In this document: positions 1-8,424 of the stretch, one piece after another | Numbering within the stretch: the stretch's first letter is position 1 | Layout of the letters: each line of letters opens with the position of its first letter | Assembly (NCBI GenBank): GCA_012839445.1 | Contig: DUNI01000012.1 | Location: 1-50,330 of the forward strand | Source: Bacillota bacterium | GTDB lineage: Bacteria > Bacillota > DTU030 > DUMP01 | DNA length: 50,330 nt | Direction: 5' to 3' | Made by a program: the position numbers and the translations under genes | The notes under the pieces: generated by a model | What the model was told of the DNA's origin: nothing | Databases searched by the model: none | The model's input: only the letters and a program-made list of their open reading frames with translations

Positions 1-375
1 ACCGATGTGGGCCCGGACTACTTCGCCGATCGATTTCCCTTCGTGGCGAACCGAAGCCACCAGAGCGGTAAAGTCGTGGACACCGCCGAAAAAGACACTG
101 CCCAGTACAACCCAAAGAAATACTGGCATCCAGCCAAAACCGGCGGCTGCAATCGGGCCCGTGATGGGACCAGCACCGGCAATACTGGCAAAGTGGTGTC
201 CTAACAACACTGGCGCCGGAGTAGGAACATAGTCGATTCCGTCATTCATGGTCTCAGCTGGAGTGGGAGCATTAGGATCCAGTTTTAGTACCGAGTCTGA
301 TAGATAGCGTCCGTAAAATACATAACCTATAAATAAAATTGCAGCTCCAATTAGGACCATTAAAGTGGTACTCAT
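1..375 (-). CDS. cstA: Carbon starvation protein CstA family (N-terminal part, runs off window start)
   Basis: Minus-strand translation from the ATG at 375 reads [102 protein letters not shown]..., typical CstA N-terminus; AAGGAGGA RBS upstream. Open at the window edge, so absent from the ORF track. Confidence 0.93.
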   Translation of the reverse strand, partial: MSTTLMVLIGAAILFIGYVFYGRYLSDSVLKLDPNAPTPAETMNDGIDYVPTPAPVLLGHHFASIAGAGPITGPIAAAGFGWMPVFLWVVLGSVFFGGVHDFTALVASVRHEGKSIGEVVRAHIG

Positions 376-402
376 TAAACAAGTCCTCCTTTACCTTATG
401 GT

Positions 403-960
403 CTAAATAATAGTAGAACCTATTGAGGCACGATAAGTCTCACCTTGAGCCTCCTTTCCCTGGAATATGCAATACGCCTCTTGTAATGCACGACCCGCTT
501 TATTGGTATATACATTGTGATCGGTGAGATCCACCGCCACAAGCCTCACTTCGCACCAACCCTGTAGTAAAAGTCTGAAATTTTTGCTGTAAGAAAAGTC
601 TTCTATAATTCGTTGTCCCTCTGGGGTAACTCCGCTTGTAGCCACTAAAACCCCAGTGATTACCGAAGACATATGTTCGTCGCTGGGCCGAACCAGTTCA
701 CCCGCAGCTTGTTTCAGATAAGTGCAAAACTGCTTGACCCGATCTGCGGTTACCTGCTCTTCCCCACGTACCAGCACAATCTCGTGATTCTCGTAAGCAA
801 ACAGCTTAATTTGCTTAAGTAAAAAATACTTTTCGTTCCGCATCTTGAACCGAGCCATCAGATCTAACTTTTCCCCCATCACTGTTTGGTCTCGATAAAT
901 ATCATAGTAGGGAGCTAATCGTTTAGTAATAATCTCAAGGTAGTTGTCCAACCCTAACAT
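403..960 (-). CDS. Hypothetical protein, 185 aa
   Basis: Uninterrupted ORF in line with the cstA/lytTR block; no family recognised. Confidence 0.7.
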   Translation of the reverse strand: MLGLDNYLEIITKRLAPYYDIYRDQTVMGEKLDLMARFKMRNEKYFLLKQIKLFAYENHEIVLVRGEEQVTADRVKQFCTYLKQAAGELVRPSDEHMSSVITGVLVATSGVTPEGQRIIEDFSYSKNFRLLLQGWCEVRLVAVDLTDHNVYTNKAGRALQEAYCIFQGKEAQGETYRASIGSTII

Positions 961-1087
961 TTATCTACACTCCCCCCTTATGTAAAAGCATAACAAAACC
1001 GCCGATCCCTATCTACACATTGAGGACCAGCGGTATAAATTGGAGGTTGAACGGTATTAAATCAGTCCTGAACGGTTCCCAATAACG

Positions 1088-1879
1088 CTAAAGGACAATC
1101 CCCATCTTTTCGCGCAACAAAGGCGCCCGTCGGCGGCTCACCGGAATTTCGGTGTTGTTAGAATCTGCCAATACCAACAGATAACTTCCGTGAAACCAAG
1201 GTATGACTTCGGCCACATGGTCCATATTTACTAAATATCCTTTGTGAACCCGAAAGAAGCGACTGCCCAACCGCTCTTCCAATTCCACCAAGGTACTTCG
1301 CACCTGGTACTCGTCTGTCTTGGTCTTGACCAGTACGTCTTTATCCCGGCAGTAAGCATAACAAATACTTTCTACTGGCAATAACAAAATGCGTCCGTTG
1401 GTGTCCACCGGCACCCGGGCCACGTTCTGCTGCTGCTTCACCTTGTCCAGAAAAGATTGCAGGTTAGTGGCCAGCTCCATCTGTCTAAAACCAGCACGTA
1501 AAGCCAGTAGGCGATCTACTGTTTGGGCGATACGCTCCTCTTGAAAAGGCTTTAAAATGTAATCCACTGCACTCACTTCAAAAGCCCGCAGAGCATAGCT
1601 ATCATAGGCAGTGGCAAACACTATTAACGGTGGTTGTCCTTCATCTGCTAACAAGACTTCGGCCACGGCGAAGCCATTTTGACCCGGCATCTTAATATCA
1701 AGAAACAGCGCTTCCGGCTCCAGAGACCGAGTCAGTTCAATGGCCTCAGGACCGGTGGCGGCTTCACCCACCACCGCTACCTTACCTGTTTTCTCCAATA
1801 AATATCGTAGTTCTGAACGAGCCGGCGCTTCGTCGTCCACCACCAACACTTTAAGTTTAGCTGGCAGATAATTGCCCAT
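1088..1879 (-). CDS. LytTR-family response regulator
   Basis: Receiver motifs (VVDDEAPAR, LFLDIKMPG, KPF) plus LytTR domain (FFRVHKGYLVNMDHV). Confidence 0.93.
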   Translation of the reverse strand: MGNYLPAKLKVLVVDDEAPARSELRYLLEKTGKVAVVGEAATGPEAIELTRSLEPEALFLDIKMPGQNGFAVAEVLLADEGQPPLIVFATAYDSYALRAFEVSAVDYILKPFQEERIAQTVDRLLALRAGFRQMELATNLQSFLDKVKQQQNVARVPVDTNGRILLLPVESICYAYCRDKDVLVKTKTDEYQVRSTLVELEERLGSRFFRVHKGYLVNMDHVAEVIPWFHGSYLLVLADSNNTEIPVSRRRAPLLREKMGIVL

Positions 1880-3551
1880 GACCCACCACCTCTAACGGCA
1901 CAGCAAAGCTGACACAAGTACCGACACCAGGAACACTGGTAATGGTGGGCGCATGTTCCGCTCCGTATACATTCTTAAGACGTTCACTGACATTGGTAAG
2001 TCCAATGCCGGTAGAATGAGCCCCCCGCTGTACCTGTGCTAGAATATCGGCCGCCATGCCAATACCGGTATCTTTTACGGCCAGATATAAATCCGATCCT
2101 TTCTGCCGAGCCAAAATAATCACCTTACCTCCATCCGAACGCGGTGCTATTCCATGCTTAACAGCGTTTTCTACTAATGGTTCCAAGGTCAGTCGCGGTA
2201 ACTTAACTTGGAGGAACTCCTCCGGTATGTCTTCTACCAATTGTAATTTAGGACCATAGCGGGCCTGCTCTAAGGCCAAGTAGGCTCTCACATGTTGTAG
2301 CTCTTCTTTTAGAGTACAGAAGTCGCCAGCCTGGGCTAGGTTACGGCGGAAGTACGCCGCCAAATCCAATAATAAGGTGCGAGCCGTATTGGGTTCGGTC
2401 CGACAGTAAGAGACAATAGTATTAATAGCATTGAATAAAAAATGGGGATTGATTTGGGCCTGCAACGCCGTAAGTTCTGCTTGGGCCGTCAACTCCGCCC
2501 GCCGCGAGGCCTCGGCCAGTTCCAGCTGAGTAGAAAAAAGCTGGGACAAACCCGTTGCCACTTCCATATCTACCGGGGTGATACCACCGGCACGGGCCCG
2601 GTACAGTTTGAGCGAGCCCACCACCCGGTTTTGGCATAATAGCGGTACCACTACCCCTGCTTCCAATAAACAGTCCTCCTGGCTGCAACCAATATCCGCT
2701 TTCGATTGTGCCACCTCTATTGTTCCCTGTTCTAACACCCGGGCTGTAGCCTGGGTGAGAAAGGGGTGCCCCGGTAAATGATGCTCCGATCCTAACCCCA
2801 GGTGCGCTAATACTTTTTCCCGGTCGGTAATGGCTACGGCATCCACCCCGGTAAGCTCCAAAATAATACGGGCGGTATAACCGGCCGAACGCTGGTTCAG
2901 ACCGCGTTTTAAATGCGGTAACGATAAGCGGGCAATTTCTAGAACCTTCTGAGTTTGCATGGCGCCAATGCGGTCTTCTTCCGCTTTGATGCTGTCAAGC
3001 ATGGAAATGAATATGCCTACACCGGCTCCGTTTACCAACGTCATGGGGACTGAAATTACCTTTACCAGCTCTAAGGAGTCTACAAAGGGCTTAGCAAATA
3101 GCAACAAAATTAGCATCTGCAATAGCTCCGCTGCTAAGCCAGTGGCCAGACCAACTTCCCAATCAACCTTCTGGACCCGCCGCGACACCAGTCCACCGAG
3201 CAAACCCTCCACGGTAGTGGACAAGCCGCAGGCAAAACCTGTGAACCCACCTAAGGAGCATCGGTGCACACCGGCGATAGCACCGGCTCCCAGACCTACC
3301 CAAGGACCGCCAATCAGTCCTGCCACCACTGCCCCGACAGCCCGGGAATTGGCAATGGCACCCTTTACCTCGATCCCCCAGTAAGTTCCCAGAAGGGTGA
3401 AAAGGCCAAAGCCAATGGTTAAGAAAACCTTATCCGTCCCAGTAGCCATCTTACTAAGCATGCGCCTGAACATAGGAATGCGACTAAACAAAAAGGCGCT
3501 GGTAGCAATTACACACATCCTAAGGGACAGCTCCACCAATAATGATACCAA
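1857..3551 (-). CDS. LytS-type sensor histidine kinase (5TM-LYT, GAF-like, His kinase)
   Basis: LQAQINPHFLFNAINTI H-box, NAVKHGI N-box, GIGLTN G-box; N-terminal TM region with GLIGGPWVGLGAGAIAGVHR. Overlaps the response regulator gene. Confidence 0.93.
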   Translation of the reverse strand: MVSLLVELSLRMCVIATSAFLFSRIPMFRRMLSKMATGTDKVFLTIGFGLFTLLGTYWGIEVKGAIANSRAVGAVVAGLIGGPWVGLGAGAIAGVHRCSLGGFTGFACGLSTTVEGLLGGLVSRRVQKVDWEVGLATGLAAELLQMLILLLFAKPFVDSLELVKVISVPMTLVNGAGVGIFISMLDSIKAEEDRIGAMQTQKVLEIARLSLPHLKRGLNQRSAGYTARIILELTGVDAVAITDREKVLAHLGLGSEHHLPGHPFLTQATARVLEQGTIEVAQSKADIGCSQEDCLLEAGVVVPLLCQNRVVGSLKLYRARAGGITPVDMEVATGLSQLFSTQLELAEASRRAELTAQAELTALQAQINPHFLFNAINTIVSYCRTEPNTARTLLLDLAAYFRRNLAQAGDFCTLKEELQHVRAYLALEQARYGPKLQLVEDIPEEFLQVKLPRLTLEPLVENAVKHGIAPRSDGGKVIILARQKGSDLYLAVKDTGIGMAADILAQVQRGAHSTGIGLTNVSERLKNVYGAEHAPTITSVPGVGTCVSFAVPLEVVGHGQLSAS

Positions 3552-3631
3552 AATGGTTCACCCCCTGCCGGCCTTCATCGAAAACCCTACCTGCAATGGC
3601 ACCCAGGTGTTATGATGTTTATACATTATGT

Positions 3632-4696
3632 CTATACGTTAAAGCGAAAAGCCATGATGTCGCCATCTTGAACGATATAATCTTTACCTTCGAGCCGCAG
3701 TAAGCCCTTTTCTCGCAGCTTAGGCACAGTTCTCTCTTGCACCATGTCCTTATAAGACACCACCTCGGCCCGAATAAAACCTCGTTCAATATCCGAGTGA
3801 ATCTTGCCGGCTGCTTCCCGGGCTGTGGTACCGCGTTTAATCGTCCACGCACGCACCTCATCGGACCCCACCGTAAAGTAAGATATAAGATCCAGGTGAG
3901 CATAAGCTGCCTGAGCCAGGCGGGCCACCCCGGATTTTTTTAATCCTAAATCCTCTAGAAACAAGCCTCGCTCTTCTTCCGGTAGCTCGCTGATTTCTTC
4001 CTCTAGCGGTGCACAGACAGTGAGCAAAGGCATGTGGTGCCGGTAGGCATACTCTTCTAGCTCCGCCTGTCCCGGCGCCTCTTTTGTCCGCAAACCTTCT
4101 TCAGAAGTGTTTAGCACCGCTAACATGGGTTTGTCTGTATATAGGCCGTAATTATTCAAGGCCAAACGCTGCTGGGCAGTATACTCCTGACCTATAACCG
4201 TTTGTTCATTTTCCAACGCCTGCAGCGCCTTTTCCAATGCCTCTTGTTCTCCGGGAATCTCCTTACCTGCTTTTTTATTTTTGCTCAGGCGCTCTAACCG
4301 TCGTTCTACCACATTTAAGTCCGTTATAATAAGTTCGGTTAAAACATCCTGTAAATCAGCCGCCGGTTGCGGCTGGTCACAAACACCCAAGGCATCATTG
4401 GTAAAGCCACGGGTAATAATCACTAACGCGTCAGCATCTTGCATGGGACCGGCAAATTCTGCTGCTCCACCTTGTCCTAGACCAGGAATATCTATAATAT
4501 CTATCCGTGCTTGGGTAGTCTTTTGCGGTTTGTAAAGCCCACTTAAAAAGTCAATACGCTCATCAGGAACCTTAGCTACGCCTGTATGACTGTCCCTTTC
4601 ACCGGCGTAAGTTGCCGTAGCTACACCGGCACCGGTGAGAAGATTGAAAAACGTCGTCTTGCCTGCCAACGGCAATCCTAATAAACCAATTTTCAT
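3632..4696 (-). CDS. YchF-like GTP/ATP-binding protein with C-terminal TGS/DUF933 domain
   Basis: GLPLAGKTTFFNLLTG P-loop, DIPGLGQGG, NTSEEG, C-terminal RAEVVSYKDM...YIVQDGDIMAFRFNV. ATG at 4696 preferred (cctcct RBS upstream) over the longer ORF. Confidence 0.88.
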   Translation of the reverse strand: MKIGLLGLPLAGKTTFFNLLTGAGVATATYAGERDSHTGVAKVPDERIDFLSGLYKPQKTTQARIDIIDIPGLGQGGAAEFAGPMQDADALVIITRGFTNDALGVCDQPQPAADLQDVLTELIITDLNVVERRLERLSKNKKAGKEIPGEQEALEKALQALENEQTVIGQEYTAQQRLALNNYGLYTDKPMLAVLNTSEEGLRTKEAPGQAELEEYAYRHHMPLLTVCAPLEEEISELPEEERGLFLEDLGLKKSGVARLAQAAYAHLDLISYFTVGSDEVRAWTIKRGTTAREAAGKIHSDIERGFIRAEVVSYKDMVQERTVPKLREKGLLRLEGKDYIVQDGDIMAFRFNV

Positions 4697-4921
4697 AATG
4701 CTGTCCTTATCCTCCTCGGGGTTATATCTGAACAAATTGCAAAAGTAATTGCTTAGACCAAGTTTCTGCATTTACCCCTTTCCAATAACATTATACTATA
4801 AACCCTGCTAACTCGAAACCTTGACCTGTGCATTCAGAAAGTATAAGCTCAAAATAGGGGATCATCCAAGAGCAATAATTGGAGCTACCGACTATCACCA
4901 TAATCTATAAAGAAAGGAGCA

Positions 4922-5194
4922 TTGTACATGCGCATCTATGCCTACCCGCCGTTTGACACTCTCTTGGGTAAGGCTGAAATAGAGCTAAATCAAGAAAACC
5001 TATCTCTTTGGGAGCTGCTGCAAATATTAGCCCAGAATTACCCTGCCTTTAAACACGAGCTGCCGGATAAGGCCACCGACGAAGGTCTTCGGGCCCGTAT
5101 GCTACCTATCGGCGAAGGACACATTTATTCCGTCACTGATACCATTCCTGCCGACGCCATCTTAAAGATTTTTCCGCCTCTCACCGGCGGGTAA
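4922..5194 (+). CDS. MoaD/ThiS-like small sulfur-carrier (ubiquitin-fold) protein
   Basis: 90 aa or less, MRIYAYPPFDTLLGKAEIEL..., C-terminal ...FPPLTGG diglycine; RBS aaaggag. Start may be ATG 4928. Confidence 0.75.
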   Translation: MYMRIYAYPPFDTLLGKAEIELNQENLSLWELLQILAQNYPAFKHELPDKATDEGLRARMLPIGEGHIYSVTDTIPADAILKIFPPLTGG

Positions 5195-5299
5195 ATGTTA
5201 TACCATATGGACCGTATGACTTTTATTTAACAATCTTAAATGATTTTCCCAACGCTTTATTACCTCGCTCGACATTTTATCTACCGTTTCGTGGTCGAA

Positions 5300-5315
5300 T
5301 TCCATTTTAATGGAA
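5300..5315. promoter_or_regulatory. Palindrome TTCCATTttAATGGAA upstream of a promoter (candidate operator)
   Basis: Perfect 7-bp arms, 2-nt spacer, located 17 nt 5' of the -35 at 5333. Confidence 0.35.
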
Positions 5316-5332
5316 ATGTAACATTGAAATCC

Positions 5333-5361
5333 TTGACGTTTTTGTGTTTTTGTGTGATAAT
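5333..5361 (+). promoter_or_regulatory. SigmaA-type promoter TTGACG-17-GATAAT
   Basis: -35 5333-5338, -10 5356-5361 (tgtGATAAT), 17-nt spacer. Confidence 0.7.
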
Positions 5362-5408
5362 AAGGACTATACTAAGGTATACTAAAGTTTCGGAAGGAGG
5401 TTGCGGGC

Positions 5409-5555
5409 TTGAATAGAAGACTAGAAGCCCTTAAACGAGAACGCGAACAGCTTCTCGACGAGTGGGCTAGTGATAGAGACGATAAAGATACCCGCCTAAA
5501 ACTGCTAGTTAGACTTATGGATCTCGAAGAAGAGATCAACGAAAACATCGCTTAA
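5409..5555 (+). CDS. Small highly charged protein, 48 aa
   Basis: TTG start after GGAGGT RBS: MNRRLEALKREREQLLDEWASDRDDKDTRLKLLVRLMDLEEEINENIA, then stop; own promoter and terminator. Below the ORF track size cutoff. Confidence 0.65.
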   Translation: MNRRLEALKREREQLLDEWASDRDDKDTRLKLLVRLMDLEEEINENIA

Positions 5556-5570
5556 CCATTTAAACGTCAA

Positions 5571-5609
5571 AGGGGCCAGGTGTTAATCAAACTAACACCT
5601 GGCCCCTTT
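5571..5609 (+). terminator. Hairpin terminator of small ORF
   Basis: Perfect 15-bp stem aggggccaggtgtta/taacacctggcccct followed by ttta. Confidence 0.75.
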
Positions 5610-5817
5610 ACTATTAAGTGTGGATTTTAAATAGCATCCTGGAAGGCTGTTTTATTTCTTACTCATTTTCGGCTACCAGCAATGATACTTCCTCTTATAA
5701 GAAGGCTGTTTTATCGGCATCGGCTGGCCGGGCACACCATGCAGCAGGCCCGCACTAGTTATAAGTGCGGGCCTGGCAAAATAGCTTCCGGCAACGACCT
5801 ACTCTCCCAGGGGATAG

Positions 5818-5891
5818 ACACGGCCGTTAAGCCCTCCAGCGCCGATGGTACTTGGGGCTATCCCCTGGGAGAGTAGGTCGTTGCCGGAAGC
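5818..5891 (+). rRNA. 5S rRNA, 3' part only (partial or chimeric)
   Basis: acacggccgttaagccctccagcgccgatggtacttggggctatcccctgggagagtaggtcgttgccggaagc matches the conserved 5S 3' half; the expected 5' half is replaced by an inverted copy of the 3' end. Confidence 0.8.
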
Positions 5892-5900
5892 TATTTTGCC

Positions 5901-5930
5901 AGGCCCGCACTTATAACTAGTGCGGGCCTG
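5901..5930 (+). terminator. Hairpin downstream of 5S 3' end
   Basis: aggcccgcacttataactagtgcgggcct: 10-11-bp stem; inverted copy present in the left arm. Confidence 0.55.
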
Positions 5931-6025
5931 CTGCAATTAGAGAAGAGTTGGGGAAAACACATAACCCTTAATTGGAAATAAATTAGCCTACTGCTACTTT
6001 TGAATAGCAGTAGGCTAACGTGTTA

Positions 6026-7351
6026 TTACAGAATTAGACTGGATGCTATAGTAAAATATATGGTTAAGGCTGCAGCGTCGACGATGGTGGTGATGAGTGG
6101 GCTGGCCATAATAGCCGGATCGACGTTAAATCGCTTGGCTATCATAGGTAACATACCGCCTACCACCTTGGCCAGAAGCACGGTAAAAAATAGGCTGATA
6201 CACACAGTCACTGCTATTGGTAAAGAGACGCCTTGAAGATACAATCGCAATAAGTTCGTGCCAGCTAACGCTAACCCTACCACTATGCCTACTAACATCT
6301 CTTTGACTATAATTTTTGGTAGGTCATCAGATTCTATGTCTCCTAGGGCAATTCCACGAATCACCAATGTGGACGACTGGGAACCGGCATTTCCTCCGGT
6401 GTCCATCAGCATAGGAATAAAAGCGGCCAACAGGACTGAAGATTGCAGAACGTCTTCAAATCTCTGAACAATATTGGCAGTGAATGTAGCCGAGATCATT
6501 AATATTAACAACCAACCTACCCGGTGTTTGGCCAGTGTTAGCACACTGGTTTTTAGGTATTTATCTTCGACCGGGGCAATACCGGCCATTATTTGAAAGT
6601 CTTCGGTAGCTTCCTCTTCGATAATATCAAGAATGTCATCGACGGTGATTATTCCTACCAGACGATTTTCATTATCTACGACTGGCATGGACATCAGATC
6701 GTACTTAATAAATTTAGCTGCCACATCTTCTTGATCATCTAGAGTGTATACATAAGTGATATTTGTTTCCATTATGTTTCCTACTAAGTCATCTTCTTCA
6801 CTTAGTATGATTCTTCGTATAGTCACTATCCCTTCAAGTTTACGTTCATTATCAATAACGTAACAGGTATCGATTGTTTCTTTATCTAGTCCGGTCTTTT
6901 TAATGCGCTTTAAAGCATCCTTAACAGTCATTTCTTTTTTGAGATCTACAAACTCAATAGTCATTAAGCTACCGGCGGAGTTCTCCGGGTAGTTTAGAAA
7001 CTGGTTCAAAAGACGGCGGGTATTCTCATCAGCATTCTTTAACACTTTTTTAACAAAATTAGCAGGCATCTCTTCCAGGAAATCGATGGTATCGTCGAAG
7101 CGTAGCTCGTCGAGGATGGAACGGATTTCTCTGTCAGTAATATTCACAACCACATATTTTTGTTGTTCAGGTGACATATATGAAAAGACGCTAGCGGCGC
7201 TGTCCTTAGATAGCAATCTAAACAGCATTAGAGATTTTTCCAGTGACAAGTCTTCCAAAAAATGGGCGATGTCTACGGGGTTCATTTCTAGTAGTCGGGC
7301 TCTTGCTTGCCCGAACAAATTGTGCTCGACTAAATCTATGACTCGTTGCAT
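6026..7351 (-). CDS. mgtE: Magnesium transporter MgtE
   Basis: N-terminal MgtE domain, CBS pair (SMPVVDNENRLVGIITVDDILDIIEEE), TM region MLMDTGGNAGSQSSTLVIRGIALG; ATG 7351 with aaaggagg RBS preferred. Confidence 0.95.
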   Translation of the reverse strand: MQRVIDLVEHNLFGQARARLLEMNPVDIAHFLEDLSLEKSLMLFRLLSKDSAASVFSYMSPEQQKYVVVNITDREIRSILDELRFDDTIDFLEEMPANFVKKVLKNADENTRRLLNQFLNYPENSAGSLMTIEFVDLKKEMTVKDALKRIKKTGLDKETIDTCYVIDNERKLEGIVTIRRIILSEEDDLVGNIMETNITYVYTLDDQEDVAAKFIKYDLMSMPVVDNENRLVGIITVDDILDIIEEEATEDFQIMAGIAPVEDKYLKTSVLTLAKHRVGWLLILMISATFTANIVQRFEDVLQSSVLLAAFIPMLMDTGGNAGSQSSTLVIRGIALGDIESDDLPKIIVKEMLVGIVVGLALAGTNLLRLYLQGVSLPIAVTVCISLFFTVLLAKVVGGMLPMIAKRFNVDPAIMASPLITTIVDAAALTIYFTIASSLIL

Positions 7352-7506
7352 ATAGAAAGCCTCCTTTGCTGTATTAGTTTGAGATTTATTACCGCTGCGC
7401 ATTCCATTATTATTTCGAGAAGTTCTAATAGCCATCCCTATCGTTGACCCTAGCTTTGAGAAAGTGTTATAGTTGCGTTGACAGAGTTTAGAAGGGGAGG
7501 ACGTTA

Positions 7507-8229
7507 ATGGATACAGCGTTACTGGCAGATAAGCTTATCAAATGGATTAGCAATCAAGTAGTGGCAGCCGGTGGAAAAGGAGTGGTTTTTGGGTTAAGCG
7601 GAGGTCTGGATTCGGCGGTGGTAGCCGGCTTGGCTAAAAGGGCATTTCCGAAAACATCGCTCGGTGTAATCATGCCTTGCTATAGCCATCCTCAAGATGC
7701 GGCTCATGCCCGGTTGGTGGCACAAAAGGTCTCTTTATCTGTATATGAAGTGGTTCTAGATAAAGCATATGATGTCCTTCTTGATCTGGTATCTAGGGTG
7801 GATCAGAGTAAACCTAAACAACTGGCCGCTGCTAACGTAAAGTCAAGATTGCGTATGATTACCCTATATTATTTAGCAGCTCAACATGATTACTTAGTAG
7901 TGGGAAGTAGCAACAAGAGTGAACTGACTGTAGGGTATTTTACCAAGCATGGGGATGTGGGAGATATTTTACCGCTTGGTAACCTGGTTAAGAAGCAAGT
8001 AAAAGAATTAGCGCGTTACTTGGATATACCGGAAGAAGTTATTAACAAGCCACCGTCTGCTGGTTTGTGGGTTGGGCAAACAGATGAAGCCGAGATGGGA
8101 TTAAGTTATGATGAATTGGATTGTTTCATACTTTCCGGGCAAGCATCGCCGGAGATAGGCCGCCGCATTTTAGGCTTGAAGCAAAAAAGCGAGCATAAGC
8201 GCCGACTGGCGCCACATCCAGATTTCTAG
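7507..8229 (+). CDS. nadE: NH3-dependent NAD+ synthetase
   Basis: FGLSGGLDSAVVAGLA PP-loop, VVGSSNKSELTVGYFTKHGDVGDILPLGNL. Confidence 0.95.
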   Translation: MDTALLADKLIKWISNQVVAAGGKGVVFGLSGGLDSAVVAGLAKRAFPKTSLGVIMPCYSHPQDAAHARLVAQKVSLSVYEVVLDKAYDVLLDLVSRVDQSKPKQLAAANVKSRLRMITLYYLAAQHDYLVVGSSNKSELTVGYFTKHGDVGDILPLGNLVKKQVKELARYLDIPEEVINKPPSAGLWVGQTDEAEMGLSYDELDCFILSGQASPEIGRRILGLKQKSEHKRRLAPHPDF

Positions 8230-8424
8230 CAAGGACAACCTAGTTGTTTCTGTTAGTCGGTTACTGGATGACTATCGACAAGGCATGCACGCAGCTATAC
8301 GTCTTTAACTCTCCCGCTTTAATAATGGAGTGGTTCGTGGTAGAATAAAAAAGTAAGGGATTTGTTCTGTTATTTAACAATGCGTGGATTCCCGGCTACG
8401 CAGGCTTAAGCGGGGTGAGAAGTG

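Larger units (their letters stand above)
5740..5935. repeat. 78-bp perfect inverted repeat with 40-nt loop
   Basis: Left arm 5740-5817 is the exact reverse complement of right arm 5858-5935; loop 5818-5857. Confidence 0.97.

Noticed and set aside
2959-3384. 141-aa plus-strand ORF
   Set aside because: Antisense to lytS, low-complexity composition; shadow ORF.
5682-5876. 64-aa ORF across the 5S inverted repeat
   Set aside because: Sequence is 5S rRNA and palindrome; no RBS and no plausible protein.
7352-7506. M-box magnesium riboswitch for mgtE
   Set aside because: The gap to nadE is only ~155 nt and no M-box-like structure or terminator was seen.
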